A stretch of DNA of 64,000 nt from Diadema setosum (GCF_964275005.1 NC_092705.1:12990385-13054384), one strand, 5' to 3'. Positions 46,761 to 58,963 are shown, counted from the stretch's first letter. Notes: generated by a model from the letters alone, not told the origin. Numbers and translations: made by a program.

Positions 46761-47246
46761 TGACTTTATTTTTTGTAATCATGATAAAGGATGGCACTGT
46801 GCATTTATTAACCATGAGAAGCGGGAAGAGAAAGCAAACGCGTTTGGTTCAGTCGTCCCGCCGTTATATCTTTATTTATTTATTTTTTATTTATCCGCCA
46901 TTATCAGTGACGAATAACCGAGTACCGTTCTTTCATTGTTTTCTTATACACCACGTGATAAGACACACGAATACCATTCGATGTTCAGTCTTTGAACACA
47001 ATCATTTTATTTCATTTTTTTGGGGGGTGGTGGGGATACACATAGGTCTGCTTTATATTAGCTCAGACCAGTAGTAACGTAAAAAAAAAAAAAACAAACA
47101 AAAACACGAACTAGTGGCAGAACATGGAAGAATATGATTTTGGCGTGCATGTGCAGCTCCTAACATCCTTTCCATTTTAGTTCCGACTTCTAATTACTTT
47201 GCTGGTAATTAAACATTGGCGGGTATGTAGGCCTACCGATGCACTA
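46761..47246. other. No gene seen
   Basis: No exon or bounded element; A-rich tract at about 47080-47106. Confidence 0.45.
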
Positions 47247-48260
47247 CGTAAAAGATTACAGCCGAAATAATTCATTGGATTATCGCGATCCCGCTGAGCG
47301 CCAAAGCGTAATGAGTTGATTAATGCATAACACATTACTTGTGCCGATGTTCAAAAAAGTAGCAAACAAAAGTATTTGATACGATCTGATGTTGTTCATT
47401 ATCATTTCCACTGTAGTTTACAAATGAATAATAGATAATTTCTTCAAAATGGTCCAATACTATGAGGAAGAGATAGGTGTAAAAAGGATTATAAATTCAA
47501 CCCTGTCGTGTACCTTTCATGAACGCATGTATAGAATATGAAGAGATTTTCTGATTAAAAGTAAAGAACACATCTTCAGCCTCTCCTGGCGCAAACGTCA
47601 TGACAAGTTACAGCCAAATTATTCATAAAAAAAAAATCATCGCATTCCCACGAGGTACCAACAGCGCAAAATACCCGTAAACTGGTAAAATATTGATAGC
47701 CGAAATAATTCATGAAATCATCACGATCCCGCTGGGCGCCAACAGCGTAGTATAAGTTGAATAATGCATGTTACTAATATACTTGCGCACATGTTGAAAA
47801 AACAAAACAAAACCGCATTTCATACAAGCTGATTCTGTTATTTAACATTATATAGATGATGACTGGCGGACGTTGACGTATTTGACGGATTTGACTAACC
47901 CATATAATATAACAGATGATGACTTTTGTTGTCGGGAACATGTACCAAACGTTCCACCCTCAGGGTTTAAAATGCTATTTCGGGAGACTATAAGTCCCTC
48001 GACAACCAATGTTCCTCCATCACGTGACTGTGTTTAGCCAATCACTAACCGGTATTTGACTATTAAACTCATATTGTAATATTTTATACTGTATTTCACA
48101 AACGGAAATGTTCATTCTTCTGAATGGTTCGATACACTAGGAAGAGATATAGGTTTATAAAAAGAAAAATCACGAATTCGACCCTGCCCTGCACTTTTCA
48201 AGAACGCATGTACAACACAAGGGAAGGTATTTTCGAAAGAAAAATAAAAAACACGTTTTG
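47247..48260 (+). repeat. Diverged tandem duplication (two long units plus a partial third)
   Basis: The motif TACAGCCGAAATAATTCAT with GATCCCGCT-GGCGCCAACAGCG downstream starts at 47258, recurs in partial form at 47609 and again at 47698. A second block (GGAAGAGATA-GGT, AATTCAACCCTG, TTCA-GAACGCATGTA) occurs at about 47463-47580 and again at 48127-48260. Unit spacing is about 440-660 bp. No coding content seen. Confidence 0.7.
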
Positions 48261-48409
48261 AAACAATTCTTCCTTTTTTTCTCCTATTTGTATCAACTCA
48301 TCTATGATTTCTCTTCATTTTTTTTTCTCAGTGATAATGATCCATAATTATACCTGTGTAAAACAACGCGAAGACCCCATGCTTATGTTTTTCTTTGTTT
48401 TTAGTGCGT

Positions 48410-48495
48410 GTGGTTATAACGAGGAACGGGTTATAACGAGATGATATCGGCGGTCCCACAGAGCTCGTCATAATTAGGTTTCACTGTAATACGTG
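48410..48495 (+). repeat. MITE fragment with GGTTATAACGAG motif
   Basis: GGTTATAACGAG occurs twice (about 48412 and 48429), and the right end reads TTAGGTTTCACTGTAATA. This resembles terminal sequence of a widespread TA-type MITE (ACAGTGAAACCT). The left terminus is not visible. Confidence 0.4.
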
Positions 48496-48864
48496 TTGTC
48501 ATAAAAAAGAATAATAATGTGCTTATCCCTCAATATTTATTCATTATTATGTTAGATTTAGCGAACTTACAATATTCGTGTACATTGTATTGAAGTCGTT
48601 TATCATCTACATGCCAATTTTCACAAGCATATCACTGTCGATTTATTGTATAATGATTTGATAAGTTATTTCATTATGCAATGCTTTCATTTTCTACTCA
48701 TAGTGCGTTCGAAAGATCTACATTATGCCTGCCAATTGTTTCGTTTTAGTAAATTATTTCATTTGAAGACGAAATTTGAAGATCATGGTTTCGTTGGATG
48801 ATGTCGATGTGTTACGAAATAGCTCTCTCTCTCTCTCTATCTCTCTCTCTGTCTGTATATATAC

Positions 48865-48925
<61 letters not shown>

Positions 48926-49499
48926 CCCAGTTGACGGCTACGACGGTTTAATAGTAGCCAATTCGATCTCAACTCTGTCTTAAACAAGAGAGGTCATCAC
49001 ACGCTTGCCTCTTGTGAATCTCCGGTGTGTCTGAAAACGCCGAGCACTAACACTCACTGTCATATGGGGCACGACTGTGTTTACATAATGCAGTGTACAC
49101 TGTATTACGTTTAACAACTGTAACATAATGGAGTAGTGTAATCACGGTGAGTGCAATTAGCGCAGTCTACATCATGTCCTAATGGCATGTCCTGTACTTT
49201 TTTTGTCTACCGTTCTCCCCTCCTTTCCTGTCTTCCTATCTTATATCTTTACATTTCTTTCATTTTGGTCTTCTTTATCTTCTTCCCCTCGACTTCTTCT
49301 TCTCCTCCTCTATTTTTTTCTACCCCTCTTTCTGTCCCTCTCTCTCTCCATCTCTTTCAATACTCTCCCTGTATCACTTCTTTTTCTTCTTTTACAAATT
49401 CATCGTCAACTGAAAGAATTGTGATGTTAATGCGTATCATATAACGCCAGTTTTGAATTATTTTCTCACATAGTCCAGCTATCCCTGTACTATTACTTA

Positions 49500-49530
<31 letters not shown>

Positions 49531-49819
49531 TACATAAATGTGTGTATACTCTGTATGGTTTTTTTTTAAATCTATGTATTTTTATTCTAATTTCGATTCT
49601 GCATATTTTAACTATCTTTCAAATAACATTTTTCATATATATATATATATATATATATGCTAGATTCAGCATAAGGGAGAGGGTGTATGGTAAATGTGTA
49701 TTATGCATTGTCAACAGTAAAACATGGATTAAATGGATTGAAATACAGCTGAAAACGTTGAGACACAATTTTTTTTGTACGGCTTAGTGTCTCAGTAACG
49801 TTGCATTTAGTACGTGTAA

Positions 49820-49895
<76 letters not shown>

Positions 49896-50961
49896 TTCAC
49901 TATATATAATTTTCATGCATGTAATTGGATATACAATGTGACACTGCAAACGACGCCAAAATATACAATAGACTTGGAATGTCTTTCTTCAATTTGTAGA
50001 TGGCACTGTTTTATTACCTTCAATAATAACCAAGTGCGATATCTTGAAAGGATTTCTGGATGCCGGCATGAGAGCACTGCACACACCCAACATTCAAGGG
50101 CGATAAACAGATCACAAGGACCCATGTGTAATGCACAAACCATCTTTAGGGACAGATTAGTGCCAACCAAAACCATTCTCAGGTAATCACGGGTGCACAG
50201 ATGAGTGCTGGAGGGGAAAAAGGAGCCAAAGAATAAATTAAATGAAGTTGACTCTACACGAACGTCTCAACTTAAATACTCCATATTGGCAAATACTTCC
50301 CAGGGCACCTGCCATTTCTCAGTCTGACCTTTACAAAATACTTTTTACATCAGTATATATACACTTCATGCAAAAAAATGGCCCAATATACTACATGCTG
50401 ATTGTTATCGTACATACATACATACATACACACATGGCTTGTGACACACAATGTTGGATTTCTCCCTTTACACACACAGGTTTGTTTCCAGTATAATTTA
50501 TCTCGAGACTATCCGGAATAGAGTTATACACTATCAACGAGAATAATCTACACTACAAAATCAATAAATATCACTTATTTTCACATAAAATGCTATCTTT
50601 CTAGAAATCTCAAGCATTTAAATGGGCATATGTCCATCAATATATAAATATCATTCTTCACTTCTCATGGGGTCTGCATCTTGATGACGATTTGGCATAA
50701 TATTGTTGGCATCAATGATAAAAGTTTGATCCAACGGTCGAAGTCATTCATTCATTCATTCATAATCAATCCAAGATGTCGTCCCTCACATTGCAATGTG
50801 ACCCAAATCATGCTTTTACGAATATAACCAGAATCTTTACCGCTGTAAATGAAGTCTTTCCCCTCCCCCTACCCCCCCCCCCCAAACTCTTTCAGGAAGA
50901 TGCAATTCAAAGGTGCTTTCTGATGCAAACCAAACAAGGACAATACTATACCACAGCATAA
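48496..50961. other. No gene seen; several (TA)n arrays
   Basis: (CT)n at about 48824-48851, (TA)n at about 48868-48923, 49509-49530, 49636-49658 and 49822-49892, and a CT-rich stretch at 49197-49400. No exon recognised. The Tyr-Ile frames over TA arrays are artefacts. Confidence 0.55.
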
Positions 50962-51356
50962 AGGGATGGTACAGTATTAGTTGAGATGAGGATTGAGCTT
51001 TAAACTTTTTGTAAAATACGAAGAAACCCCTTGAAATGGTACAGAGAATATCATTCTAAAAGGAATTCAAACATTATTCGATGAAAATCATTTCTGAAAT
51101 TGGCTTAGATATCCACAAACAAAGTAAAATGAAGTGATCTTAATAAAAGGTTGGTCCCACCTTTTTTGTAGGATTGCTTCGTTTTGGATATCTCAGCTAT
51201 TTCAAAACCAATTTTCATCATATAAACATTGAATTCCCCTTGGAATCACATGCTCTTCAATATTTCATAGGTTTTTTATTATCTCACTGAAAAAAAAAGA
51301 AAGAAAAAAGGCCAGGAAACCTGAAGTCAGGTCTCAACCAAAACTATACCATCCCT
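50962..51356 (+). repeat. Foldback MITE family F2, copy b (complete)
   Basis: Left end AGGGATGGTACAGTATTAG, right end the complement of AGGGATGGTATAGTTTTGG, with mirrored inner blocks (GAATTCAAA, GATGAAAATCA, GATATCCA). The right edge is followed by TTAA (51357-51360); the left edge has ATAA, one base different. Confidence 0.8.
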
Positions 51357-51395
51357 TTAAAAGGTCATAACAGATAACTGCCACGAGGCTATTAA

Positions 51396-51479
51396 CCCGT
51401 TGAGGACGAGTCCCGAGTATACTCGGGCAGGTGTCTATGGGAAATGCGTGTTGTAGCAAGATCAAACCGTCCTCAACGG

Positions 51480-51480
<1 letters not shown>
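51396..51480. mobile_element. 85-bp TTAA MITE, copy 1
   Basis: CCCGTTGAGGACG at the left and its mirror CGTCCTCAACGGG at the right; TTAA precedes (51392-51395) and TTTAA follows. The inner palindrome CCCGAGTATACTCGGG is intact here. Second copy at 59902-59990. Confidence 0.85.
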
Positions 51481-51514
<34 letters not shown>

Positions 51515-52963
51515 AATGAAAACATCTAAGGAGAATGGTATATAGCAAATACAACCACAGCATTTTTGCCTTTGCAGCACATACGGGAAATTTGGCATAT
51601 TGCAGACAGCCGATTGGATGAAAAATATAAAAAAAAGCTAAGTAGTGGCATCAAGGTCAAATATAATGATTTAGAAGCCATGCTGGTGAATGGCCACCCA
51701 CTCTTTGAGAAATGATGCATATACAATGTGTAGTGTTCTCAGCCCAAGGGCATTGGTCCTTTTTCTGTATTAAGCAGCCCTGCTGCAATTTTGATGTCTC
51801 TTTCATTACCTTGAAATAACACAATGTTTGAGAAAAGACCACCATAACAGACCTTTCTGAAACATAAGATACCATACGCATTTCAACAATGAAGCATGTC
51901 TAGCACAAGCGGTGAGCAGCTCTTCCGAGACAGATCGGAAAAAGATGCTCACATTCGATACCACGAAAGCTTTTCTGTATGGTGGATCAACCAGAGATTA
52001 TGCATCGCTGCTGATGACGGAGCCCTTGAAGCACGATTCTCAGATCAAGAAACCAATGCCAAGAATTTCACTTCATTCCATCCACGACAGTATGGTGACA
52101 AGAAGTAATATGATAACCATAATTCATAATTTATCAGCCCAGAAAGTTGATGTTCTCATCTGCACACAACAAATTGTAGCTGAAGACAGCTAAAACATTC
52201 TGAGAGGAGTACAGGTATAAGAATAGTGCTATTTTTTTTTAACTTCCATTCAGTGACCGGGGAATTGGTTTGAAGACAGGCTTATCTTGCAATATGCAGA
52301 CCGATTCCATGTTGTAAGACAACATTCAACAGTCCATCTACTACTAAGTCTTCAAAGAAATAAGGGTTGCCTTTGAAGTAGTATTCTTACATTTAAGAAT
52401 GCTAGCACTTCATACCAGCATGTGGAACTATTCATTTTTTTTAATTAGATCATGAAGTTGCAAGTATTCTGAGAAACATTACTAGCAAATGACAAGGGCA
52501 TGTGTAAAGAAAATAAAGTAAGACATTTCTCTTGAAATACAAACCACATTGATATCTCATACACAGTGTGTCATAGGCATTGGTACATGAAACTGGAACA
52601 GTGTTTAAGGCAAGTCATACATTTGTATAATATACACAGTCAAGGCAAATACATTATAATGGTGAGAGTTTAACGCAACACAGCCAGTCTCCCACACAAC
52701 TGTGGAAGCAGAAAGGAATAAGAGTATTGTGCTTGTTGTCTGGTCCAAGCGTACATACATATCAAATGAGCTCAAGCATAGATGCATGACTTTCAAAAAA
52801 GCATGAAGGGGACATACGGTAAAAAAAGAAAGAAAAAAAGATGATAATAATAATAATAATAATAATAAAAATCAACGAAAAAGAAGACTGATGTTATACA
52901 CTACAGCCAAAAACAATAACAAAACTGTGAAAGTGGCTGTTTCTTAAGAAGCTGAGGTTCAGG
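51481..52963. other. No gene seen
   Basis: Poly-A at about 51483-51512, and an (AAT)n run at about 52842-52870. No confident exon; open frames at 51896-52193 show no domain. Confidence 0.4.
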
Positions 52964-52968
52964 TTGTA

Positions 52969-53706
52969 CCAAGGAGGTTTTATACATGGAGTTCCAACTG
53001 GCTGTAATTATTCAAACAGTTGTCAGATTTCTATTGATGTACAAAAGAATTCCACAGGTGCACTTGTGCCTTTGATGATCGATGTTCCAAGCCGCCGTCT
53101 TGCTGAGCAATCTGAAGATTCATTTTGAACGTTATCATAAAGTTGGCCATATTTTGCTTATCTATTTATTAAATGAAATGAAATTTCACTTAATAATAAA
53201 GCATGTAAAACAAAAGTTAATTCCGTTCAGAAATTTGTGCATAAGTGTAAATCAGAGCTGTATTATGTGAAAATGCTTAAAACTGTACCATCCTGGAAAG
53301 CTGGTTTTATCACTTTTCGACTTAATTTGCCCAAATGAAACTAATATGTAATAATCTTCAAGTATAGTTCTTTATTGATAGATATATCAGATTAGTGCCC
53401 GCATATGCCCTGTCGAGTAATTTTCATCTTCATTTCAGCATTTTTTCCTCAATTTCTGTTTGCGCATCCTTGTGTCTGTACCACCTACCTTTTAAAAGAA
53501 GGGATAGCGAAAAGTAATTACCATCATAAAGACATTTCTTCCTTTGAAAGTGGCTGGCGATTTTGCAATGAGACACGAGTCAATTGTCTTCGTATCGGCG
53601 CGGCAGATCCTGTTTGGCACATGCTTCAAATATTTTTGAGCGGCGGCTTCGAACATAGATCAAAGGGAATAACTCTGTTGTTACTCCATCTCTTCAACCT
53701 CCTTGG
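52969..53706 (+). mobile_element. Non-autonomous TIR transposon with 5-bp TSD, copy B (738 bp)
   Basis: Ends CCAAGGAGGTTTTATACATGG and the mirror of CCAAGGAGGTTGAAGAGATGG. It is flanked by TTGTA on both sides (52964-52968, 53707-53711). Collinear with copy A at 3140-3887 along its length, including TCCAACTGGCTGTAA, ACAAAAGAATTCCACAGGTG, GCCGCCGTCTT, AGCGAAAAGTAATTACCATC and CAAAGGGAATAAC. Confidence 0.85.
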
Positions 53707-53711
53707 TTGTA

Positions 53712-54477
53712 CACGCATCCTTTGCGAGGTTACAGAATGGAGACTGCACATATGACCACAATTACGTTACCGCACATGTCATTACACGAAAGCCTTTGAA
53801 GGATTCATATACATGTGTTACCTTGCACACAGTCTGAGAAAGAGATGATAACAAAAGAGAGAAAGAAATGATGCAATGCCGAATGCCTTGGTTTTTTGTT
53901 GCTCTTGCTGTTCTGGAGTGTTTTGGATTGTCTTTTCTTTGGTTTCATTCACAATCTAACCCTGAATCATACAAGAATTGAAAAATATACATCGCATGGC
54001 AAACGATAACAACTCTGATATTCATGAGTAGAGGTAATAAGAAGATGAGTGTGATATTCAAGAGATTTGTTAGTTCATTGGGTTCATTTAAATTAATATG
54101 CAGTCTCAGACTTCATCGTATCTTGGCACTTCTACGAGAGGAGGTTTGAGAATTCGTCCTGAATTTTATGCTGGCGGTAATTTGTGCATGCCCCTCGATG
54201 GTAGTGGCATTCTGTTTACTGACATTTATAATAGGAAAAAAAATTATCATTTGAAATAGTCAATTATGAGGAGATGCAACTCCCAATCAAGTTGGACTGC
54301 ATGAAAATCCATACATGGAGTTATCATTTAGTTTTCATGAGTTATAACAATTATGTGAAGGGGTAAAGGAAAGGGAGCTCAAATTTCGAGTGGTCACATG
54401 ACTGGAAATGATGTCACAATGGTCAAATTTCCAAAGAACTTGCCATGTTATTTCCCCGCTTGAAAGAGATGTAATAA
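53712..54477. other. No gene seen
   Basis: Nothing recognised between two transposon copies. Confidence 0.45.
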
Positions 54478-54571
54478 AGTCAAACCTGTCCATAGCGACC
54501 ACCACAGGGAGACAAAAGGAGTGGCCATTACAGACAGGTGGTTGCTGTTAAAGGCAGGTTCGACTGTACTT
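54478..54571. mobile_element. Short MITE, CAGTCAAACCTG family (about 94 bp)
   Basis: Left end AGTCAAACCTGTCCATAGCG, right end the complement of ACAGTCGAACCTGCCTTTAAC; inner CCACC/GGTGG blocks also pair. TA stands on both sides, in keeping with a Tc1/mariner-type duplication. Related to 30474-30910. Confidence 0.7.
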
Positions 54572-54853
54572 GTGCATGACTATCCAGCACCAAACTAGGA
54601 CTTTTTCATTTCTTCCAGCTGAAATCGAGGTTACCTCACCTGACGGGTTACATGTACTTTATGACACATGCACATCTCTCTAAACAATGATTTTTATCCT
54701 GACAAACTGCTACTGTATGTTTTCTCCACAACAGTTTACAACATTTCATTCAAGGTGCACATTCAAGACAACCATTCAGCTTTGGCAAAACAACTTTTCA
54801 ATGTGCCATCTGTGCTTTGACAAGCCTAGGAAAATCATTGTAAGAAAACTAAA

Positions 54854-55236
54854 AGGGATGGTATAGTTTTGGCAGAGATGGGATTGTGTGCTTCTAACTT
54901 TTTCATGAGATAATAAGAAACCTCTTACAAAACATACAGAGCATACAATTTTAAGAAGAATTCAAAGCTTATTTGATGAAATTTGGTTTTAAAACGGCTG
55001 AGATATCCAAGAACAAAGTGTTTCTAATAAAAGGTCGGACTCACCTTTTACTAGGCCCACTTTGTTTCACCTTGTGTTTTGATACCTTAATCATTTCAAA
55101 ACCGATTTTCATCAAAACAACTTTTGATTCCTTCTAAGAATTGTATGCTCTTTAAGATTTCATAGGTGGTTTCTAATTATTGCGCAAAAAAGTTAAACTC
55201 TCAATTCCATGTCTCAAGTAAAACTATAATATCCCT
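54854..55236 (+). repeat. Foldback MITE family F2, copy c
   Basis: Left end AGGGATGGTATAGTTTTGG, right end the complement of AGGGATATTATAGTTTTAC. Mirrored blocks include GAATTCAAAGCTTA, TGAGATATCCAAG, AAGGTCGGACTCACCTTTTA and AGATTTCATAGGTGG. Flanking bases no longer form TTAA, so it is somewhat older. Confidence 0.8.
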
Positions 55237-57239
55237 TGACTTCAGTCTGCACTGCATTTCTCCACTTCATGCTCACAGTACATGGATGTGGATATACACT
55301 CTTGGGCCATGCTTGTTCCTTACTTTTTTGTCAATGTTTAACATCAGTTGGGAAATGCAATTCATGGAACTCTAGTTCATACCTGACATCCTACATTAGC
55401 CACTTGGTCAAGTATACAAACAGAAAGAAACACTCCTTGTTTCCCTGCTTTACGTGGAGCAATCATCACAGGCAGATCGTTAACATTTACCACAGGACTT
55501 CTATATAGTAACATGGATGGTTGACTATACGTGCATTGCAATGATCATTCAGTCAGTAAAATATGATCTATTTTCTATACATTCCTCTTAATAACTTTGG
55601 AATAACATGGGCTCACACGCAATATATTTCCCGGTGTACTTTGGCGACCAAAGAGAGACTTTTGTAGAGATATCTGTTGCGACTCATGTAAAAAGTATGT
55701 CACTCCATTTTCACTTCAAGTAATTGCACCTCTCCTACGGTGATATTAATTGTGATAATTCTCTATCACTATATACTTCAACAGCAGAGAAGGAGGTAGA
55801 AGATATTGTGTACTAGGAGTGCACTGTACAATTTTAGATAAATTAATAACCATCTGCCGTATGATGAGATATAATAGTTGGTATATAGATTCCGGTGCAT
55901 ATGGAAATGTAATGCTGAGAGTAATTCATGATTGATTTTATCAAATATATAATGGGTTTGAGGCCACATATTCTATCTAGCACTGAAACAGAGATGCCGA
56001 ATTGACTTTTATAGCGTTTTCAAACTTTTCAATACTCCAAACTGCCTGGGATGTATCAAGCATTGTTTTGGGAAAAAGAAAAAAGACCACTGCAGGCTGT
56101 TCACGCACACAGAAAATCTCGTAATCCAGTTTCAAACATACTGCAAACGTCAATATTTTTGCGCATTTAATTTTTCCCACTGAGGGCTCAAAAACATGAA
56201 TTATATTCCTACTTGCACGCTTTTGAATTTTGGCTGCACAATTGCTTTCATACCGGTATGTCTTAATCCAATTGACAGAGAAGAATTTGATTTGACGTTT
56301 CCCTGCATGAAAATTGATGGGCTGCCCAATCCATTTGAGTGTACCACCTCTGCACAGAAAACACTGCAAACACACATGCCCTCAACGTACTACTAATAGT
56401 ACTAGGGCACATGCACTCACACACACACACACACACACACACACTCGCACCAGGGAGCCATTACTGAGGCGGAGCACGATTCATCCCGTTCAAAATGTGC
56501 AGAGAAAACCGTGAAGATATTTTTGGAGGTTACAGAATTGGCGCCAACCAAAATTAGCACGAAATTATACGCAAAAATTAATGTACTGCAAATATTTCCA
56601 CATTTACATGGGGTCCAATTGTCTCGCAAATTCCTTTTGATGTTTCTCAAATCATAATCAACTGAAAGTGGGAAATTATTAGGTCTTTATAGCTATGCAA
56701 CAGAATGCAGAGATTTGTAATGGTTGTCTTTGGCCATGAAGCAGTGTCATAGGTAGAATAAGCTTCATTGGGGCTGTAGTAACAAATATACCTCACTTTG
56801 GCTAACAGTATCCAACCGCTCATGTACAAAATGTAACACAACATTAAATTATGCTTATAGTGAATCTATAGACTGATACAGGTAATCTTATAAGCATAGA
56901 GCAACTGTAATATGTTGTGACAATTTAGAAAAAAGATAACAGGGAAATGATAAGGAATATTTAAATCAAAATAATGACTCTTAGAATACTAAATGCATAG
57001 CTAATTTACCGTGAATAGTTTGACACCCACTCTCTTGGAACACAGTTCCATCACACGATAACGGTTTGGCAGAGTGAAACAAAACAAGGTTGATAGCAAC
57101 AATAGGACCGCCAGCTCACAGGCAAAGTTTCTAGAAGTCCTCTTGCAGTTTCAGCCCCTCAGCTGTAGATCACAATTCCACTTCCCACTTTGTGTGGACG
57201 GGAAAAGCGGCCATCTTTCTCCAGTTTCATATCAAGCAT
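55237..57239. other. No gene seen; (CA)n inside
   Basis: (CA)n at about 56418-56443. No exon with domain or splice support. It may be part of the region downstream of LRCH. Confidence 0.45.
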
Positions 57240-57935
57240 GTAGCCACTTGTCGCAGAGGGTCGATGCATACATGTACTTTGGTGAGACCTGCCCTGCTCT
57301 GTTCGTCAGGTCACAAGATGGTGGACAAGAGACTTGTTACAGAGAGTTGATGCATACTTTGGTGAGACAAGACGAAGCTGCCCTGCTCTGTTCCGTCAGG
57401 TCACAAGATGGTGGACAAGAGACTTGTCACAGAGAGTTGATGCATACTTTGGTGAGACAAGATAAAGCCGCCCTACTCTGTTCGTCAGGTCACAAGATGG
57501 CATACACGAGACCTGTCACAGAGACTCGATGCATACTTGGGTGAGACAAGATGAAGCTGCCCTGCTCTGTTCGTCAGGTCACAAGATGGCATACACGAGA
57601 CCTGTCACAGAGACTCCATGTATACTTGGGTGAGACAAGATGAAGCTGCTCTGCTCTGTTCGTCAGGTCACAAGATGGCATACACGAGACCTGTCACAGA
57701 GACTCCATGCATACTTGGGTGAGACAAGATGAAGCTGCTCTGCTCTGTTCCGTCAGGTCACAAGATGGCGGACAAGAGGCTTGTCACAGAGAGTCGATGC
57801 ATACTTTGGTGAGACAAGACGAAGCTGCCCTGCTCTGTTCATCAGGTCACAAGATGGCAGACAAGAGACTTGTAACACAAAGAGCCAATGCATACTTTGG
57901 TGAGACAAGATGAAGGTCACAAGATGGCAGATGGG
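57240..57935. repeat. 89-bp minisatellite, about 7.5 units, two unit types
   Basis: The landmark GGTCACAAGATGG starts at 57309, 57399, 57488, 57577, 57666, 57756, 57845 and 57915; spacings are 90, 89, 89, 89, 90, 89 and 70. Units 1, 2, 6 and 7 carry GACAAGAG(A/G)CTTG, and units 3-5 carry ATACACGAGACCTG. 90-bp units have TTCCGTCAGG where 89-bp units have TTCGTCAGG or TTCATCAGG. It lies about 0.9-1.6 kb 3' of the LRCH stop. The period is not a multiple of three and frames change at unit boundaries, so it is not coding. Confidence 0.95.
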
Positions 57936-58846
57936 TGATTTGTCCATTAGAGGACCATGCTTTGGGTCTGTGGCACTTTCAAACTTGCACCTTTGTCCTA
58001 CAAATTCTTTGCTTTTTGGGTACACACCTGGAAAGCACACGCATCAGGAGTCTTGTTCCAAGTTTTGACCAGTCGGACAGGAGCAGCTGTAGAGTAAGGA
58101 GAGAGGCATTTAAGGACAAGGTTTTCACTGAGGAGGACTTCTCATTCTACAGCTCTTGCCCACACAGATCCTTGCAACACAGCTGCGCACCGCACGCTAT
58201 TAAAGTGGACTTTTCGAGGCTGAGGAGTCTGTGGCCCACACACACACGGCAACGTGGCCACTCTCAGTGGACCACTTGGAGCACACAAAGGTTTGGTGGA
58301 ATCCCGACAGAAACTCGACAAGGAGAAACAAAGGCACTCCATTTGGAGTTATTGCTCAGCTGTCAGGTGGTCCAACACACAGAGTCAGGTGGTCCAACAC
58401 AAGAATCAGGTGGTCCAACACAAGAATCAGGTGGTCCCATGTGAAGTCATGTGATTCCACCGGAGAGTAAAGACAGTTTTGATTTCCAGTGAGATGGAAC
58501 AATTACGCCACTGGGTGGTCCAACGAGAAGCGAGATGAAATCACTGAGTCCGTAGGGTTCCATCAAGAGAGCTACCCGCCCCCAAGGTACACATCATGAG
58601 AAACCACATGACAGAATGGCTACCCTACCACGAGGTCTGGTGGTGGTTCAACATGGACGCTGGCAATGTCCACCATGGGAAATTTATAGAGGTGGTGTCC
58701 ATTAATCAGTCAGGTGGTTCCACCAAGTGGTCACATGATCCCTGCCAACTGTCAGGTGGTTCCTCCATGAGGCAGGCAGGCAGTCAGTCGCAGTGTTCCA
58801 TCTTCCTGGTCATCTCTGTCCGCTGATTGCACATGGTGTCCTGGGT
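57936..58846 (-). other. LRCH 3' flank, probable 3' untranslated region
   Basis: Directly follows the LRCH stop codon on the minus strand. No polyadenylation signal was pinned down, so the extent of the untranslated region is unknown. Contains a 21-bp tandem repeat and scattered TCAGGTGGT motifs. Confidence 0.4.
58363..58441. repeat. 21-bp tandem repeat, about 3.7 units
   Basis: Units TCAGGTGGTCCAACACAAGAA start at 58363, 58385, 58406 and 58427. Related single motifs (TCAGGTGGTTCC) recur at about 58709 and 58752, suggesting an older, wider array. Confidence 0.9.
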
Positions 58847-58963
58847 TCATACCGCCCACTGCTTGGTCTGGACGGCGGTGTGCGAGAGAAGTGCCTTGAC
58901 CGTGGCAGCCACCTTCGGAAGACCCTTTCCCTCTAGTACGTCCGATGGCGTACACATTTTCTC
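58847..58963 (-). CDS. LRCH: LRCH-family gene, terminal coding exon (end of CH domain, stop)
   Basis: 38 codons plus TGA: starts EKMCTPSDVLEGKGLPKV and ends QTKQWAV. It continues the calponin-homology domain (the C-x-PSD-L block and final helix VAATVKALL) in phase 0 from the exon at 61473-61550. The join GVPA/EKMCTPSDVL has the same length as the matching stretch of vertebrate LRCH proteins as I recall them. The acceptor is CCTCAAG preceded by a pyrimidine-rich tract with CTTTATCTG and CTCTTTCTG. LRCH proteins combine N-terminal leucine-rich repeats with a C-terminal CH domain and act in the cytoplasm and at the cortex, in cell-shape and Rho-family signalling. A donor reading GCG/GTATGA at the very end is possible, but the family normally ends soon after this helix, so the in-frame TGA is preferred. 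Confidence 0.8.
   Translation of the reverse strand, partial: EKMCTPSDVLEGKGLPKVAATVKALLSHTAVQTKQWAV

Noticed and set aside
55977-56375. 132-codon minus-strand frame
   Set aside because: No recognisable domain or splice context; left as non-coding.
57074-57544. 156-codon plus-strand frame with repeated SQDGGQET segments
   Set aside because: Produced by the 89/90-bp minisatellite; the frame shifts at 89-bp units and no start or splice support exists.
57240-57935. Possible CRISPR-like array
   Set aside because: Units are contiguous with no unique spacers, and the genome is animal.
58847-58860. Splice donor GCG/GTATGA ending the last LRCH exon early
   Set aside because: The in-frame TGA lies at the normal family end and the donor match is only moderate; kept as an alternative, not the main call.
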